A DNA stretch of 50,072 nt from Bacteroidales bacterium (lineage in GTDB: Bacteria; Bacteroidota; Bacteroidia; Bacteroidales; UBA932). Position 1 is the stretch's first letter. Each line of letters begins with the position of its first letter. The position numbers and the translations under genes are program-made. Location: NCBI GenBank assembly GCA_009774765.1, contig VSOK01000015.1, positions 1 through 50,072 on the forward strand, given 5' to 3'. Below the pieces are notes generated by a model, which was not told the origin of the DNA, made no database searches, and saw nothing but the letters and a program-made list of their open reading frames with translations. Shown one piece after another: positions 23,424 through 32,222 of the stretch.

Positions 23424-24122
23424 ATGAAAAACATAGCTATTATTTTATCTGGAGGCACAGGCACTCGTATGGGATTAAATATCCCAAAACAATATCTTGT
23501 AATAAATAATCTGCCAATTCTCCATTACAGCGTCAAAACGTTTCTTGGAAACGACAAAATTGATATGATTGTAATATGCTGTGCAGAAGAATGGAAAGAT
23601 TTCATCCAAGAGCATCTGACATTGCTTGATGTCAATAAAAACATCATATATTCCGATCCGGGAGAGACTCGTCAACTCACTATATATAATGCTTTGAAGA
23701 AGCTTGAGAACATCTGTGGTGACAACGATATTGTGATTATACATGATGCAGCCAGACCATTAGTGTCACAAAATCTTATAAATAGATGCCTTGATGAATG
23801 TTGTAGGCATGATGGAGTTTTACCCGTTATTAAAATGAAAGATACCGTTTATCTCAGCAAAGACGGAAAGACGATAAAAAGTCTGCTTGACAGGAATCAA
23901 CTGTTTGCAGGACAAGCACCGGAAGCATTTAAATATCAAAAGTATATAGAGACGCATCAACGGCTGTCATATGAAGAAATACTCAAAATAAATGGCAGTA
24001 CAGAAATTGCCTACAAATGCGGATTGGATATCACGCTTATTGAAGGTGACGATAGTAATTTCAAAATTACTACAGCGGAAGACCTTTCGAACTTTAAAAA
24101 TATAATCAACGATGAAAGCTAA
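23424..24122 (+). CDS. IspD/TarI-family cytidylyltransferase (232 aa)
   Basis: The nucleotidyltransferase opens with LSGGTGTRMGLNIPKQYL (CTP-binding loop) and carries HDAARPLV and the end motif NFKITTAEDL, all diagnostic of the IspD/TarI family. IspD itself makes CDP-methylerythritol; TarI and pneumococcal capsule homologues make CDP-ribitol, CDP-arabinitol and similar compounds. The 11-nt overlap with a polyol dehydrogenase and the closely following ribulose-phosphate epimerase argue for a CDP-pentitol rather than isoprenoid synthesis. It is the first gene of the AT-rich cassette. Confidence 0.88.
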   Translation: MKNIAIILSGGTGTRMGLNIPKQYLVINNLPILHYSVKTFLGNDKIDMIVICCAEEWKDFIQEHLTLLDVNKNIIYSDPGETRQLTIYNALKKLENICGDNDIVIIHDAARPLVSQNLINRCLDECCRHDGVLPVIKMKDTVYLSKDGKTIKSLLDRNQLFAGQAPEAFKYQKYIETHQRLSYEEILKINGSTEIAYKCGLDITLIEGDDSNFKITTAEDLSNFKNIINDES

Positions 24123-25152
24123 TGTTTTATATTCTGTTGGTGACTTAAGATATGTTGAGACCGATGTCCCAAAAATAAAAGACAATGAAGTTCTTGTAAA
24201 AGTACATGCCTGTGGAATATGCGGATCAGATGTCGCACGGGTTTTTACGACTGGTACATATCATTTCCCGACAATAATAGGGCATGAATTTTCGGGAGAA
24301 GTTGTGCAAGTTGCAAGTGATGATGATAAAATGTTGCTTGGTGTCCGTGCGGCAATATTTCCTCTTATACCCTGTGGGGAATGTAATAGTTGCAGACGCG
24401 AAACATATGAGACATGTTCCAACTACAACTATCTTGGCTCCAGATGTGATGGAGGTTTTGCTGAATATGTGGCCGTTCCGAAATGGAACTTGCAGATAAT
24501 TCCAGATAATGTCTCATACGAAGAAGCGGCTATGCTGGAACCGGCATCAGTCGCCCTCCATGCTTTACGTCGCTCTGGCTTCAAGACAGGAGATACAATC
24601 GCAATCATTGGCCCTGGAACAATAGGGATGATAATGTGCCAGTTGGCTAAGGTTATGGGAGCAGATAAAGTTTTACTGATAGGGCGAAGCCAAAATAAAC
24701 TGCAATTTGCTGTTGAGCATGATTTTGTCGAGTATACTTGTAATTCAAGTACAGATAGTATTGACAGCATTGTTAAATCTATGACAGAAGTTGGTTTTGA
24801 TATTGTGATTGAAGGAACAGGAGCGTCAGCATCGCTTGAGACATGTTTGAATATAGTGCGCCCAATGGGTAAAATATGCGTTATGGGGAATCCTGTTGGA
24901 GATGTCCACCTGCAAAAACAAGTTTATTGGCAGTTGTTACGCAAGCAAGTTCAAATTGTCGGTACATGGAACTCATCTTATGGCGTAAAAAATAGCGACT
25001 GGGAGCTTATGGTTAATCTCCTTTCTGCAAAAAAACTGTCACTGTCTCCACTTATTACACAGCATTTCCCGATGAAAGATTTACTCACGGGGCTTCAAAT
25101 GATGGCTTCAAGTAAAATGTATACAAATAAAGTGATGATTACTAACGAGTAA
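24112..25152 (+). CDS. Zinc-dependent polyol-phosphate dehydrogenase (TarJ/GatD-like, 346 aa)
   Basis: A medium-chain dehydrogenase. Catalytic zinc ligands are C37 and the pair H58-E59 (GHEFSGE); structural zinc cysteines are C88, C91, C94 and C102. The Rossmann motif IIGPGTIGM lies near residue 164. In CDP-pentitol pathways this class reduces ribulose- or xylulose-5-phosphate with NADPH to a pentitol phosphate. It overlaps the cytidylyltransferase by 11 nt and is followed 4 bp later by the epimerase, so the three are a biochemical module. Galactitol-phosphate or sorbitol-type activity is the main alternative. Confidence 0.87.
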   Translation: MKANVLYSVGDLRYVETDVPKIKDNEVLVKVHACGICGSDVARVFTTGTYHFPTIIGHEFSGEVVQVASDDDKMLLGVRAAIFPLIPCGECNSCRRETYETCSNYNYLGSRCDGGFAEYVAVPKWNLQIIPDNVSYEEAAMLEPASVALHALRRSGFKTGDTIAIIGPGTIGMIMCQLAKVMGADKVLLIGRSQNKLQFAVEHDFVEYTCNSSTDSIDSIVKSMTEVGFDIVIEGTGASASLETCLNIVRPMGKICVMGNPVGDVHLQKQVYWQLLRKQVQIVGTWNSSYGVKNSDWELMVNLLSAKKLSLSPLITQHFPMKDLLTGLQMMASSKMYTNKVMITNE

Positions 25153-25156
25153 AGCT

Positions 25157-25831
25157 ATGCCTGACAAAAAATATATTTCCGCCTCTTTAATGTGTGCTGA
25201 TCTTCTTAATTTAGAAAGAGACATTAAAGAGCTTGATCGTCTTGTGGTAGATTTCATACATATTGATGTAATGGACGGAACTTTTGTGCCAAATCTAACT
25301 TTTGGGCCTGATACAATCAATGCAATACGAAAAATAACCACTAAACCATTGGATATTCATTTCCTGATGGAACGCCCAAGAGTTATTATACGCTCAACCG
25401 AATTGCAGCCAGGTGATATTGTTTCCATACATAGTGAATGCAAAGAAAGTATTATGGAAAACATAGCATTTGTCAAACAAAAAGGTGCTATGTTCGGACT
25501 TGCATTAAATCCTGACACAGAGATTGAAAGTGTAAGAAAATATCTCTCATATACAGATGTGATAATCCTGATGTTGATTGTTCCTGGATTTGCCGGCTCT
25601 ACCATAATTCACGGAATTATGGAAAAAGTTGAACGGACAAGAGCATTCTTGGACAATAATAATTTCTCCAATATAATGATCAGTGTAGATGGAAGTGTAA
25701 GTTGCGAAAGAGCACATTATATGTCATCTCTTGGAGCGAATATTTTTGTGGGAGGTACAGCTGGGATATTCAAGAAAGACAAACCGCTGTCTGAAACCAT
25801 ACCGGATTTTAGAAATGCCATTATTTATTAA
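25157..25831 (+). CDS. rpe: Ribulose-phosphate 3-epimerase (224 aa)
   Basis: A TIM-barrel enzyme interconverting D-ribulose- and D-xylulose-5-phosphate. Metal and catalytic residues: H35 and D37 (HIDVMDGTFVPNLTFG), the HFLM histidine and SVDGSVS. The usual VNPGFGGQ loop reads IVPGFAGSTI, a diverged form seen in accessory copies. Its place inside a CDP-pentitol module suggests a dedicated copy that feeds xylulose-5-phosphate (or draws ribulose-5-phosphate) for the dehydrogenase rather than the housekeeping pentose-phosphate enzyme. Confidence 0.9.
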   Translation: MPDKKYISASLMCADLLNLERDIKELDRLVVDFIHIDVMDGTFVPNLTFGPDTINAIRKITTKPLDIHFLMERPRVIIRSTELQPGDIVSIHSECKESIMENIAFVKQKGAMFGLALNPDTEIESVRKYLSYTDVIILMLIVPGFAGSTIIHGIMEKVERTRAFLDNNNFSNIMISVDGSVSCERAHYMSSLGANIFVGGTAGIFKKDKPLSETIPDFRNAIIY

Positions 25832-25843
25832 AATCTATACTTT

Positions 25844-27283
25844 ATGAGTGAATTTGTGTCAAAGACAGTTAACGGTGTGATATGGAGTGCTATAGAGCGA
25901 TTAGCTGTTAGAGGTATTCAGTTCATCATTAGTATTGTTTTAGCTCGCCTGTTGATTCCATCCGACTATGGACTAATTGCAATGTTAAGTATTTTTCTTG
26001 CTATTGCACAAAGTTTTGTCGACAGTGGGTTTTCTAATGCACTTATTCAAAAACATAATCGCACAGAAATAGATTGTTCAACTGTATTTTATTTTAATAT
26101 CATAGTAGGAATTGTTTTATACTTGATTCTTTTTTTCTGTTCAGGACCTATATCTGATTTTTATTCAGAACCTAGACTTCAATTGATAGTAAAAGTGTCA
26201 GGATTGAGTATAATCATAAATTCTTTTGGGGTTGTACAGCGTGCAAAATTATCTATAAATCTAAATTTTAAGCTTCAGGCTATAGCTTCTCTGGTAGCTG
26301 TTATTATCAGTGGCGCATTAGGAATATTTTTAGCGTATAAAGGACTTGGGGTCTGGTCGCTTGTTGCTCAAAGCGTAATAAATCATCTTTTAAATGTTTG
26401 TATTCTTTGGGGAGTATCTCATTGGCATCCGATTTTTGTTTTTTCTCTTGAAAGTTTTCGTTCTCTTTTCTCTTATGGCAGCAAACTTCTTTTGTCTGGA
26501 TTATTGCATACCATATATATAAATCTGTATTCTTTGGCAATAGGAAAGAAAATGAATTCTACAGATCTTGGAATTTATAATCAGGCATATACATTTGCAT
26601 ACTTTCCATCCAGTAATATAACAGATATACTTCATAAAGTAATGTTTCCTGTTCTTTGTGAGGTTCAAGATGACATAAATCAACTTGAGAATTATTTTCT
26701 GACATATTTGCGGACTGCATGTTATGTCATATTCCCAATAATGGTTGGCCTTGCATCACTTGCTTATCCTTTTGTGAGACTGGTACTTACAGACAAATGG
26801 ATTGACGTTGTTCCTGTTCTTCAAATCCTTTGTTTTGCTTATATGTGGGACCCTGTAATGCGTATAAATAACTATTTTCTATATGTTAAAGGATATACAA
26901 GCTATACTTTAAAAGCGGAAATTTTTAAAAAAGCAATAGCAATAACAATATTAATCCTTACATTAAACTATGGACTTTATATTATTTCTTCAGGTCTGAT
27001 TCTATACTCTTTTATTGATATTTTTATTATTACGCGATATACCAAGCGTATTTCAAAGTTGACCTTAAAACGAGAGATATATAAACTATATCCTGTGATT
27101 TTATTGTCTCTAAGCATGGGGGTTATATCTTGGGGGACGACATTCTTTTTTGAATCTCCACATCTTCAGTTATCTGTCGGGATGCTTGTCGGAATATCAT
27201 ATTATTTTATTGCATCACGCTTGTTCAAATTTGAAGATTATTTTCGATTGAAACGTATTCTTGTGAATATCGTCCGTAAATAG
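25844..27283 (+). CDS. Wzx-type polysaccharide flippase (479 aa)
   Basis: A polytopic protein with 12-14 membrane segments and the N-terminal signature of the MOP exporter/PST family (FVSKTVNGVIWSAIERLAVRGIQFIISIVLARLLIPSDYGLIAM). It would flip the undecaprenyl-linked repeat unit to the periplasm. Its presence with a Wzy polymerase means assembly by the Wzx/Wzy route, not by a teichoic-acid ABC exporter. It is strongly AT-rich, 12 bp after the epimerase. Confidence 0.9.
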   Translation: MSEFVSKTVNGVIWSAIERLAVRGIQFIISIVLARLLIPSDYGLIAMLSIFLAIAQSFVDSGFSNALIQKHNRTEIDCSTVFYFNIIVGIVLYLILFFCSGPISDFYSEPRLQLIVKVSGLSIIINSFGVVQRAKLSINLNFKLQAIASLVAVIISGALGIFLAYKGLGVWSLVAQSVINHLLNVCILWGVSHWHPIFVFSLESFRSLFSYGSKLLLSGLLHTIYINLYSLAIGKKMNSTDLGIYNQAYTFAYFPSSNITDILHKVMFPVLCEVQDDINQLENYFLTYLRTACYVIFPIMVGLASLAYPFVRLVLTDKWIDVVPVLQILCFAYMWDPVMRINNYFLYVKGYTSYTLKAEIFKKAIAITILILTLNYGLYIISSGLILYSFIDIFIITRYTKRISKLTLKREIYKLYPVILLSLSMGVISWGTTFFFESPHLQLSVGMLVGISYYFIASRLFKFEDYFRLKRILVNIVRK

Positions 27284-27353
27284 TATATAATAAGTAAGGT
27301 ACAGAAAAGCCTGGCTCTATATTGATTTTCGTTATTTAAATTTACTTTTCATT

Positions 27354-28517
27354 ATGAAGGACTTAATAATATTTTTGATTCAAAAAATTGTGTGGAGTTT
27401 ATGTCATATTTTCTGGATATTCCCTATTAAACAAGACAGAATCATTTTTGAGTCATACGGCGGTAAACAAATTTCCTGTAATCCATTGAGCATTTATCTC
27501 CATTTAAAAAAATCAAACATACAAATGGAGTTTGTGTGGTCTGTAAAATCATATCATATAAAAAATTCAGAATGTAGTTTATATGTAAAAAGGAATACTA
27601 TAAAATATTTCTATTATCTGCTTACTGCAAAAGTTTTTATTTCAAACAATTGCCCTCAAGGTTATCTGCCGTTCAGAAAAAAACAATTGACAATTAGTAC
27701 ATGGCATGGTGGAGGAGCCTATAAAAAAATGGGAGTTTCAATGAGTTCTGGTAAATGCCAATACAAGATACATAGAATGATAGCCAATAACACTAAGTAT
27801 GCTATTGCTTCATGTCGGGCTTTTGAGTCTGCATTCCGACAAGGATACCTTGTTGACGAGTCAAAATATTTAAGAATTGGTATGCCACGCAATGATGTGT
27901 TTTTTAATACGGATGCAGTGCTTAAGAATACTGATAAAGTAAAACGTCATTTGAGCCTTGATAAGAACGCTTTTGTTGTACTGTATGCTCCGACATGGAG
28001 AAATAGTTTTAAGACACCGTCATTTGATCTTCTTCTGGATTGCGATATGCTTGTAAATGTAGTTAAAAGCAAATATAGGGTTAATAATGTTGTCGTACTG
28101 TTCAGAGGGCATCATTTATTTAATAATTTATTAGGAAATAAAGATGCGGCATTCTCATCTATGATAAATGTATCTGCATATCCCGATATGCAGGAATTGC
28201 TGTGTGCTGCAGATATGTTGATAAGTGATTATTCATCTGTTGTTTGGGATTATTCATTTTTGTATAGACCTTGTTTTCTGTTTGTTCCGGATATAGATAA
28301 ATATAGCAATAATCAAGGATACTATACACCAATAGCTGAATGGGGATTTCCACTCGCAGAAAGCAATATGAAGCTTTATGAGTCAATCTGTTCTTTTGAT
28401 GAAAAGAAATATAGGATAGCTATGGAAAAGCACCATATAAATCTAGGTTCTTATGAAACAGGAAAAGCATCTGAATTATTTTGTGATTTATTGATGGACA
28501 AAATTAATTGTCAATGA
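27354..28517 (+). CDS. CDP-alcohol phosphotransferase, TagF/TarL-like (387 aa)
   Basis: Member of the CDP-glycerol:poly(glycerophosphate) glycerophosphotransferase family. TWHGGG (116-121) holds the catalytic-base histidine; YAPTWR (211-216), RGHH (251-254) and SDYSSVVWDY (291-300) form the CDP/phosphate-binding part. Teichoic-acid polymerases and primases of this family transfer glycerol- or ribitol-phosphate from the CDP form. The N-terminal basic and aromatic helix may contact the membrane. With the cytidylyltransferase module upstream, the donor is predicted to be a CDP-pentitol. Confidence 0.92.
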   Translation: MKDLIIFLIQKIVWSLCHIFWIFPIKQDRIIFESYGGKQISCNPLSIYLHLKKSNIQMEFVWSVKSYHIKNSECSLYVKRNTIKYFYYLLTAKVFISNNCPQGYLPFRKKQLTISTWHGGGAYKKMGVSMSSGKCQYKIHRMIANNTKYAIASCRAFESAFRQGYLVDESKYLRIGMPRNDVFFNTDAVLKNTDKVKRHLSLDKNAFVVLYAPTWRNSFKTPSFDLLLDCDMLVNVVKSKYRVNNVVVLFRGHHLFNNLLGNKDAAFSSMINVSAYPDMQELLCAADMLISDYSSVVWDYSFLYRPCFLFVPDIDKYSNNQGYYTPIAEWGFPLAESNMKLYESICSFDEKKYRIAMEKHHINLGSYETGKASELFCDLLMDKINCQ

Positions 28518-28518
28518 T

Positions 28519-29661
28519 ATGAAGCGTATATTATTAGTCATTGATCAAATTCGTACAGGTGGAGCAGAAAAGATTCTGCTTGATTTTCGCCAGTATCTGC
28601 AGTCAAATGGATATGATGTGGAAGTTTTTACAATGTACTATTCTTGTAGCAAATATAATTATGGTTGTAAAAACAATGCTCATAATATCATATTTAAATT
28701 TTTCCAGCAGATATATGTTTATATAAAACTGAGACTTTATGTCAGGCGTCAGCAACCAGATAGTATCTTTTCTTTTTTAGATCGAAGCAATGTCATAGTT
28801 TCTTTATTGCCGGCAAAATATAAACGCTGTTTAAGTGTGCATAATGTTTTGTCAGTACAGTATGAGAAAGTATCTCCTTTGCTGTTAAAATTTGTTAAAC
28901 GCTTAATAGCATCTGTATATAATAGAAGATGCAATATCATTATTGCCGTTTCTCTGCAAGTTAAAAATGATTTGGTTGAGAACTTCGCTATAAAGCGAGA
29001 TATAATAAAAGTAATTACTAATTGCACGAACAAATCTTATATAACACAAAAAGCGTTAGAACAAATTGATGAAATACGATTGGAAAAAGACTGCAAATAT
29101 TTGTTAAACATAGGACGACTATCGACCCAAAAAGCACAATGGAAATTATTAAAATCTCTTAAATATCTTAAAGATAATTATACCGAGTGTAATATTAGGC
29201 TGATTATATTAGGAGAAGGCGAATTAAGAGATCCTTTGATTCTTCTTTCGCATAAGCTGGGTTTGAGTGATATGGTTTCAATATTACCATTTAATTGTAA
29301 TCCATTCAAGTTTATAAAATCTGTTGACTTATTTGTATTACCAAGTATTTTTGAGGGATGTCCAATTGTATTAAGCGAGGTCATCGCATTGGAAACTCCG
29401 TTTGTCGGTAGTCAAAGAGCAGTTCCAATTGAGTTGTTTTCCGATAATATGGACGCTTGGAAGAATATAACATTCTGCAATAAAAATCACATTCCGGATT
29501 TTTCGGATTCAATTTTATCTGATGATATAGAATTAGCAGAATTGATAAAAAAACATCTTTTTGATAACAGCTCTGTAAATTCTGTTACAGGGTGTATGAA
29601 TTGGAATCGATTCAATGACAAAAAACACCAATTTGACTCCTATTTGCAATTGCTCCGTTAA
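28519..29661 (+). CDS. GT4-family glycosyltransferase (380 aa)
   Basis: The GT-B fold starts with ILLVIDQIRTGGAEKILLDFRQYL (the GGAE acceptor loop) and ends with the donor-binding LFVLPSIFEGCPIVLSEVIALETPFVGS (the E-x7-E pattern of GT4). It adds a sugar to the lipid-linked repeat unit in the cytoplasm; the sugar cannot be read from sequence. It begins one base after the stop codon of the preceding gene and ends overlapping the wzy frame by 47 nt. Confidence 0.88.
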   Translation: MKRILLVIDQIRTGGAEKILLDFRQYLQSNGYDVEVFTMYYSCSKYNYGCKNNAHNIIFKFFQQIYVYIKLRLYVRRQQPDSIFSFLDRSNVIVSLLPAKYKRCLSVHNVLSVQYEKVSPLLLKFVKRLIASVYNRRCNIIIAVSLQVKNDLVENFAIKRDIIKVITNCTNKSYITQKALEQIDEIRLEKDCKYLLNIGRLSTQKAQWKLLKSLKYLKDNYTECNIRLIILGEGELRDPLILLSHKLGLSDMVSILPFNCNPFKFIKSVDLFVLPSIFEGCPIVLSEVIALETPFVGSQRAVPIELFSDNMDAWKNITFCNKNHIPDFSDSILSDDIELAELIKKHLFDNSSVNSVTGCMNWNRFNDKKHQFDSYLQLLR

Positions 29662-30862
29662 TAGTAAACGAGATATTAGGAGTATACTTTTTCTCATTTT
29701 TTTGTTTCCTACGTTTTGGGGATATATGAGCATAGGAAAAGGGCAAATATTATATCTTTTTGCAACTTTTTTAATAATATGTATACTGATTTTTTATCGT
29801 CAATATAAAATTCGTTTTCCAATTATAGGGTTAAGTCTGTTCACAATTTTATCGTTGTGCTATTTCTTTACTTTATCAATAAACTCTTTTTTACCTCAGT
29901 CATCGGTTTCTTTTAAAGATTTTTCTGATGTAGCTCGTCCAATCTTTTATCTTTTCTTTTTTTCATTGCCCTATATCATTGGCTTTTCTGTATCAGATAC
30001 GAAATATTTAATTAAAACATATTTGATTATAGTTACTGGTATATTGGTATTTGATATTATCAAATTTATTCCAATTTTTTACCCGATATTAAGATTATAT
30101 ACTCTTTTTGAAGTAGAATCTCTAAATTATTCAAGATTTGCCGGAACTTTTTGCTTTTGCTATAATTTTGGATTTGCTTCTTTACTTGGTCTAGCATTTT
30201 GTTTATATAGTAAATTTAAGTTCAAGTATCTGACAATTATAATTTATGTACTTTTATTTGTATTGATTGGATCCCGTTCTGTTATGATTGCCTGTGTTGC
30301 TCTTCTTTTAGGATATTATTTTTGGGCTCCTGGCTTTTTTCGAAAAATAATTGCTATTCCAATTGTCGTAATTTCATGTGTTCTATTATATAATATCCTG
30401 ATAAATATAGACATTCCTATTATTACTGATTCGATAAATTATGCAGAACGCCTAGTTGATGCTCTTTCTGGAACAGCACAAGATGGTTCTTTAAATACCA
30501 GATCTTCTCAATTAAGTCGAGTCTTAAATTTATTTGATAGAAATCCTTTAATCGGAAATGGACCAATTAAAGATGACGACATACAAATAGAAATACAGTT
30601 GGGCTATTACCTTTCAGCGTGGGGACTTCTTGGAACATTTGTCTTTTTAAGTATTATAGCTGTTTTTTTCTATTGGGCAAATTCTGCATCATCATCGCAT
30701 AATCCAATAATATCTAATTTTTCCAAGGCAAATAGGCTATGGATTATAGCATCTTTTTTTGTTGGAATGAGCACCCCTATAACAGATCAGATGCGTGTTT
30801 TCCAGATTTTCTATATGATGCAAGGTGTACAATATATTCTTTATCGAAATAGAAATTCTTAA
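29615..30862 (+). CDS. Wzy-like repeat-unit polymerase (415 aa)
   Basis: About 11 membrane segments and a long periplasmic loop (about residues 265-325) with ERLVDALSG and RSSQLSRVLNLFDRNPLIGNGP. This last pattern is typical of O-antigen ligase/polymerase (Wzy/Wzz-dependent) proteins. It polymerises repeat units on undecaprenyl diphosphate after flipping. The 47-nt overlap with the preceding gene is unusually long; ATG 29726 is possible but would cut into the first membrane helix. No Wzz chain-length gene follows. Confidence 0.85.
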   Translation: MTKNTNLTPICNCSVNSKRDIRSILFLIFLFPTFWGYMSIGKGQILYLFATFLIICILIFYRQYKIRFPIIGLSLFTILSLCYFFTLSINSFLPQSSVSFKDFSDVARPIFYLFFFSLPYIIGFSVSDTKYLIKTYLIIVTGILVFDIIKFIPIFYPILRLYTLFEVESLNYSRFAGTFCFCYNFGFASLLGLAFCLYSKFKFKYLTIIIYVLLFVLIGSRSVMIACVALLLGYYFWAPGFFRKIIAIPIVVISCVLLYNILINIDIPIITDSINYAERLVDALSGTAQDGSLNTRSSQLSRVLNLFDRNPLIGNGPIKDDDIQIEIQLGYYLSAWGLLGTFVFLSIIAVFFYWANSASSSHNPIISNFSKANRLWIIASFFVGMSTPITDQMRVFQIFYMMQGVQYILYRNRNS

Positions 30863-30873
30863 TATAATATTTT

Positions 30874-31596
30874 ATGTCGATATATTCTGTATTCTATGAG
30901 AAACTACCTTGTAGAATAGATGTTCTTTTACCTTCCAATCAAGGAAAGGTGGTTACTTGCTTGAATCCATATTATATGGAATTGCTTAAGAATGAAGCGG
31001 AATTGTATAATAAATTTGACTATATCTGCTCTGATGGTATGCTCCCGATTATAATGAATCGTCTATTTAAAAAAGATAAATCCATTCGCATCTCTTTTGA
31101 TATGACATCATTAGCAAAAGAGGTTTTTGAATACTTGTCAACCACGAAGCAAGGTATTTATTTTATTGGATCAACAGAGAATTCTATAAACAAATTTATT
31201 AAAGTTATTTCTACCAGTTATCCTTTACTAAATATTAAAGGTTGGAGAAATGGTTATATTGGAGGAACTTATACTGATGTTGCTCAAGCAATAGTAGAAT
31301 CACAGGCAGATGTTGTTGTAATTGGTATGGGAGCACCTATACAAGATGAGTTTGCTATATTCCTTAAAGAGTATGGTTTTAATGGTACTATATATACTTG
31401 TGGCGGATTTTATCATCAAACTGTTGAACGTATGAATTATTATCCGGACTGGATAAATAAGTATAACTTACGTACATTGTATCGTCTTGTACATGAGAGG
31501 TATGTATGGGGGCGTTTATTTAAATATTATCCTGGCTTTATAGTTAACTATAGTCGTTTCTTGATGATTACTAAAAATAGAGATATTCAGCAATGA
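30874..31596 (+). CDS. WecG/TagA/CpsF-family glycosyltransferase (GT26, 240 aa)
   Basis: Family signatures: CSDGMLP (52-58), the arginine/aspartate pair in IRISFDMTSL (72-80), and GMGAPIQDEF (151-160) followed by YTCGGFYHQTVER. In teichoic-acid synthesis TagA adds ManNAc to GlcNAc-PP-undecaprenol; WecG does the same with ManNAcA in ECA. As the last gene of the cassette it probably adds the second sugar to the lipid made by the TagO-like enzyme at 21997. The basic, aromatic C-terminus may bind the membrane. Confidence 0.9.
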   Translation: MSIYSVFYEKLPCRIDVLLPSNQGKVVTCLNPYYMELLKNEAELYNKFDYICSDGMLPIIMNRLFKKDKSIRISFDMTSLAKEVFEYLSTTKQGIYFIGSTENSINKFIKVISTSYPLLNIKGWRNGYIGGTYTDVAQAIVESQADVVVIGMGAPIQDEFAIFLKEYGFNGTIYTCGGFYHQTVERMNYYPDWINKYNLRTLYRLVHERYVWGRLFKYYPGFIVNYSRFLMITKNRDIQQ

Positions 31597-31832
31597 TTTA
31601 AATAAATCAACCAACTCAGATCTGTGTTTGAAAATGCGCCTGTTACCGTGATGTGTGGAAAGAATTGATTACTGCTGTTTTTAACAAGCAACCGGAAAAG
31701 CACATTTACCCTCTATGTGCTTTTCCAGTTGCAGTATTGAGTGCCTTTCTATTGTTTGTCTTGGATTATTATGTATGTGAAGACCTGAAACGAAAGCTTG
31801 AAGATGATAATGTACCGGCTCTTAAAAGTGTA
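31597..31832. other. Right border of the cassette, no clear gene
   Basis: A 61-codon frame with a GTG start (31653-31838) covers most of this gap, but the large hairpin at 31688-31732 lies inside it and I do not treat it as a gene. Confidence 0.4.
31688..31732. terminator. Large hairpin at the end of the polysaccharide locus
   Basis: An 18-bp stem with one mismatch, GCAACCGGAAAAGCACAT / ATGTGCTTTTCCAGTTGC, has a 9-nt loop. No U-run follows on either strand at once, so it is either a factor-assisted terminator of the UpxY-controlled transcript or a recombination scar. Confidence 0.5.
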
Positions 31833-32222
31833 CTATAGTAAAGGAGTCATATAAAGAGGAATGAACACAATACCATCCTCAACTTTCACGTCCTTATCAT
31901 GCAGGACATAAGGAGTTGACAAGTCTTTTGAATATTTCGTTAAACATTTAGTCAAAGATGTCAATGCGTAGCGACTTCCCGACTTGACTTCAATCGGAGA
32001 TATGTTATGCCTGTTCGTTATGGCCTGCTTGGCAATCATGAAATCTATTTCCATCCTATCCTCTGCCGATGTTCGTGAACTGTTGCTGAAGAAAAACAGA
32101 TTATGTCCGGCTGCTTTCAGCATCTGAGCCACAATGTTTTCAACCAACATCCCTTGATTGACCTCAAGTTTATCAAACATACTTGGCAAACACTTGTTTT
32201 GCACCTTTTCAAGGTTTATCAA
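31833..32222 (-). pseudogene. Truncated DUF4143 ATPase, C-terminal part only
   Basis: The frame (NQGMLVENIVAQMLKAAGHNLFFFSN, RMEIDFMIAKQ, SPIEVKSG, IVFIPLYM) is the C-terminal DUF4143 region with the PD-(D/E)xK-like D and ExK. The AAA+ half with the Walker motifs is missing: beyond 32222 the sequence turns into the dispersed hairpin element. It is of a different subgroup from the intact gene at 3547-4755. The deletion probably accompanied a rearrangement at the locus border. Confidence 0.82.

Noticed and set aside
31653..31838. 61-codon frame with a GTG start
   Set aside because: It contains the 18-bp-stem hairpin and has no recognisable family or ribosome site.
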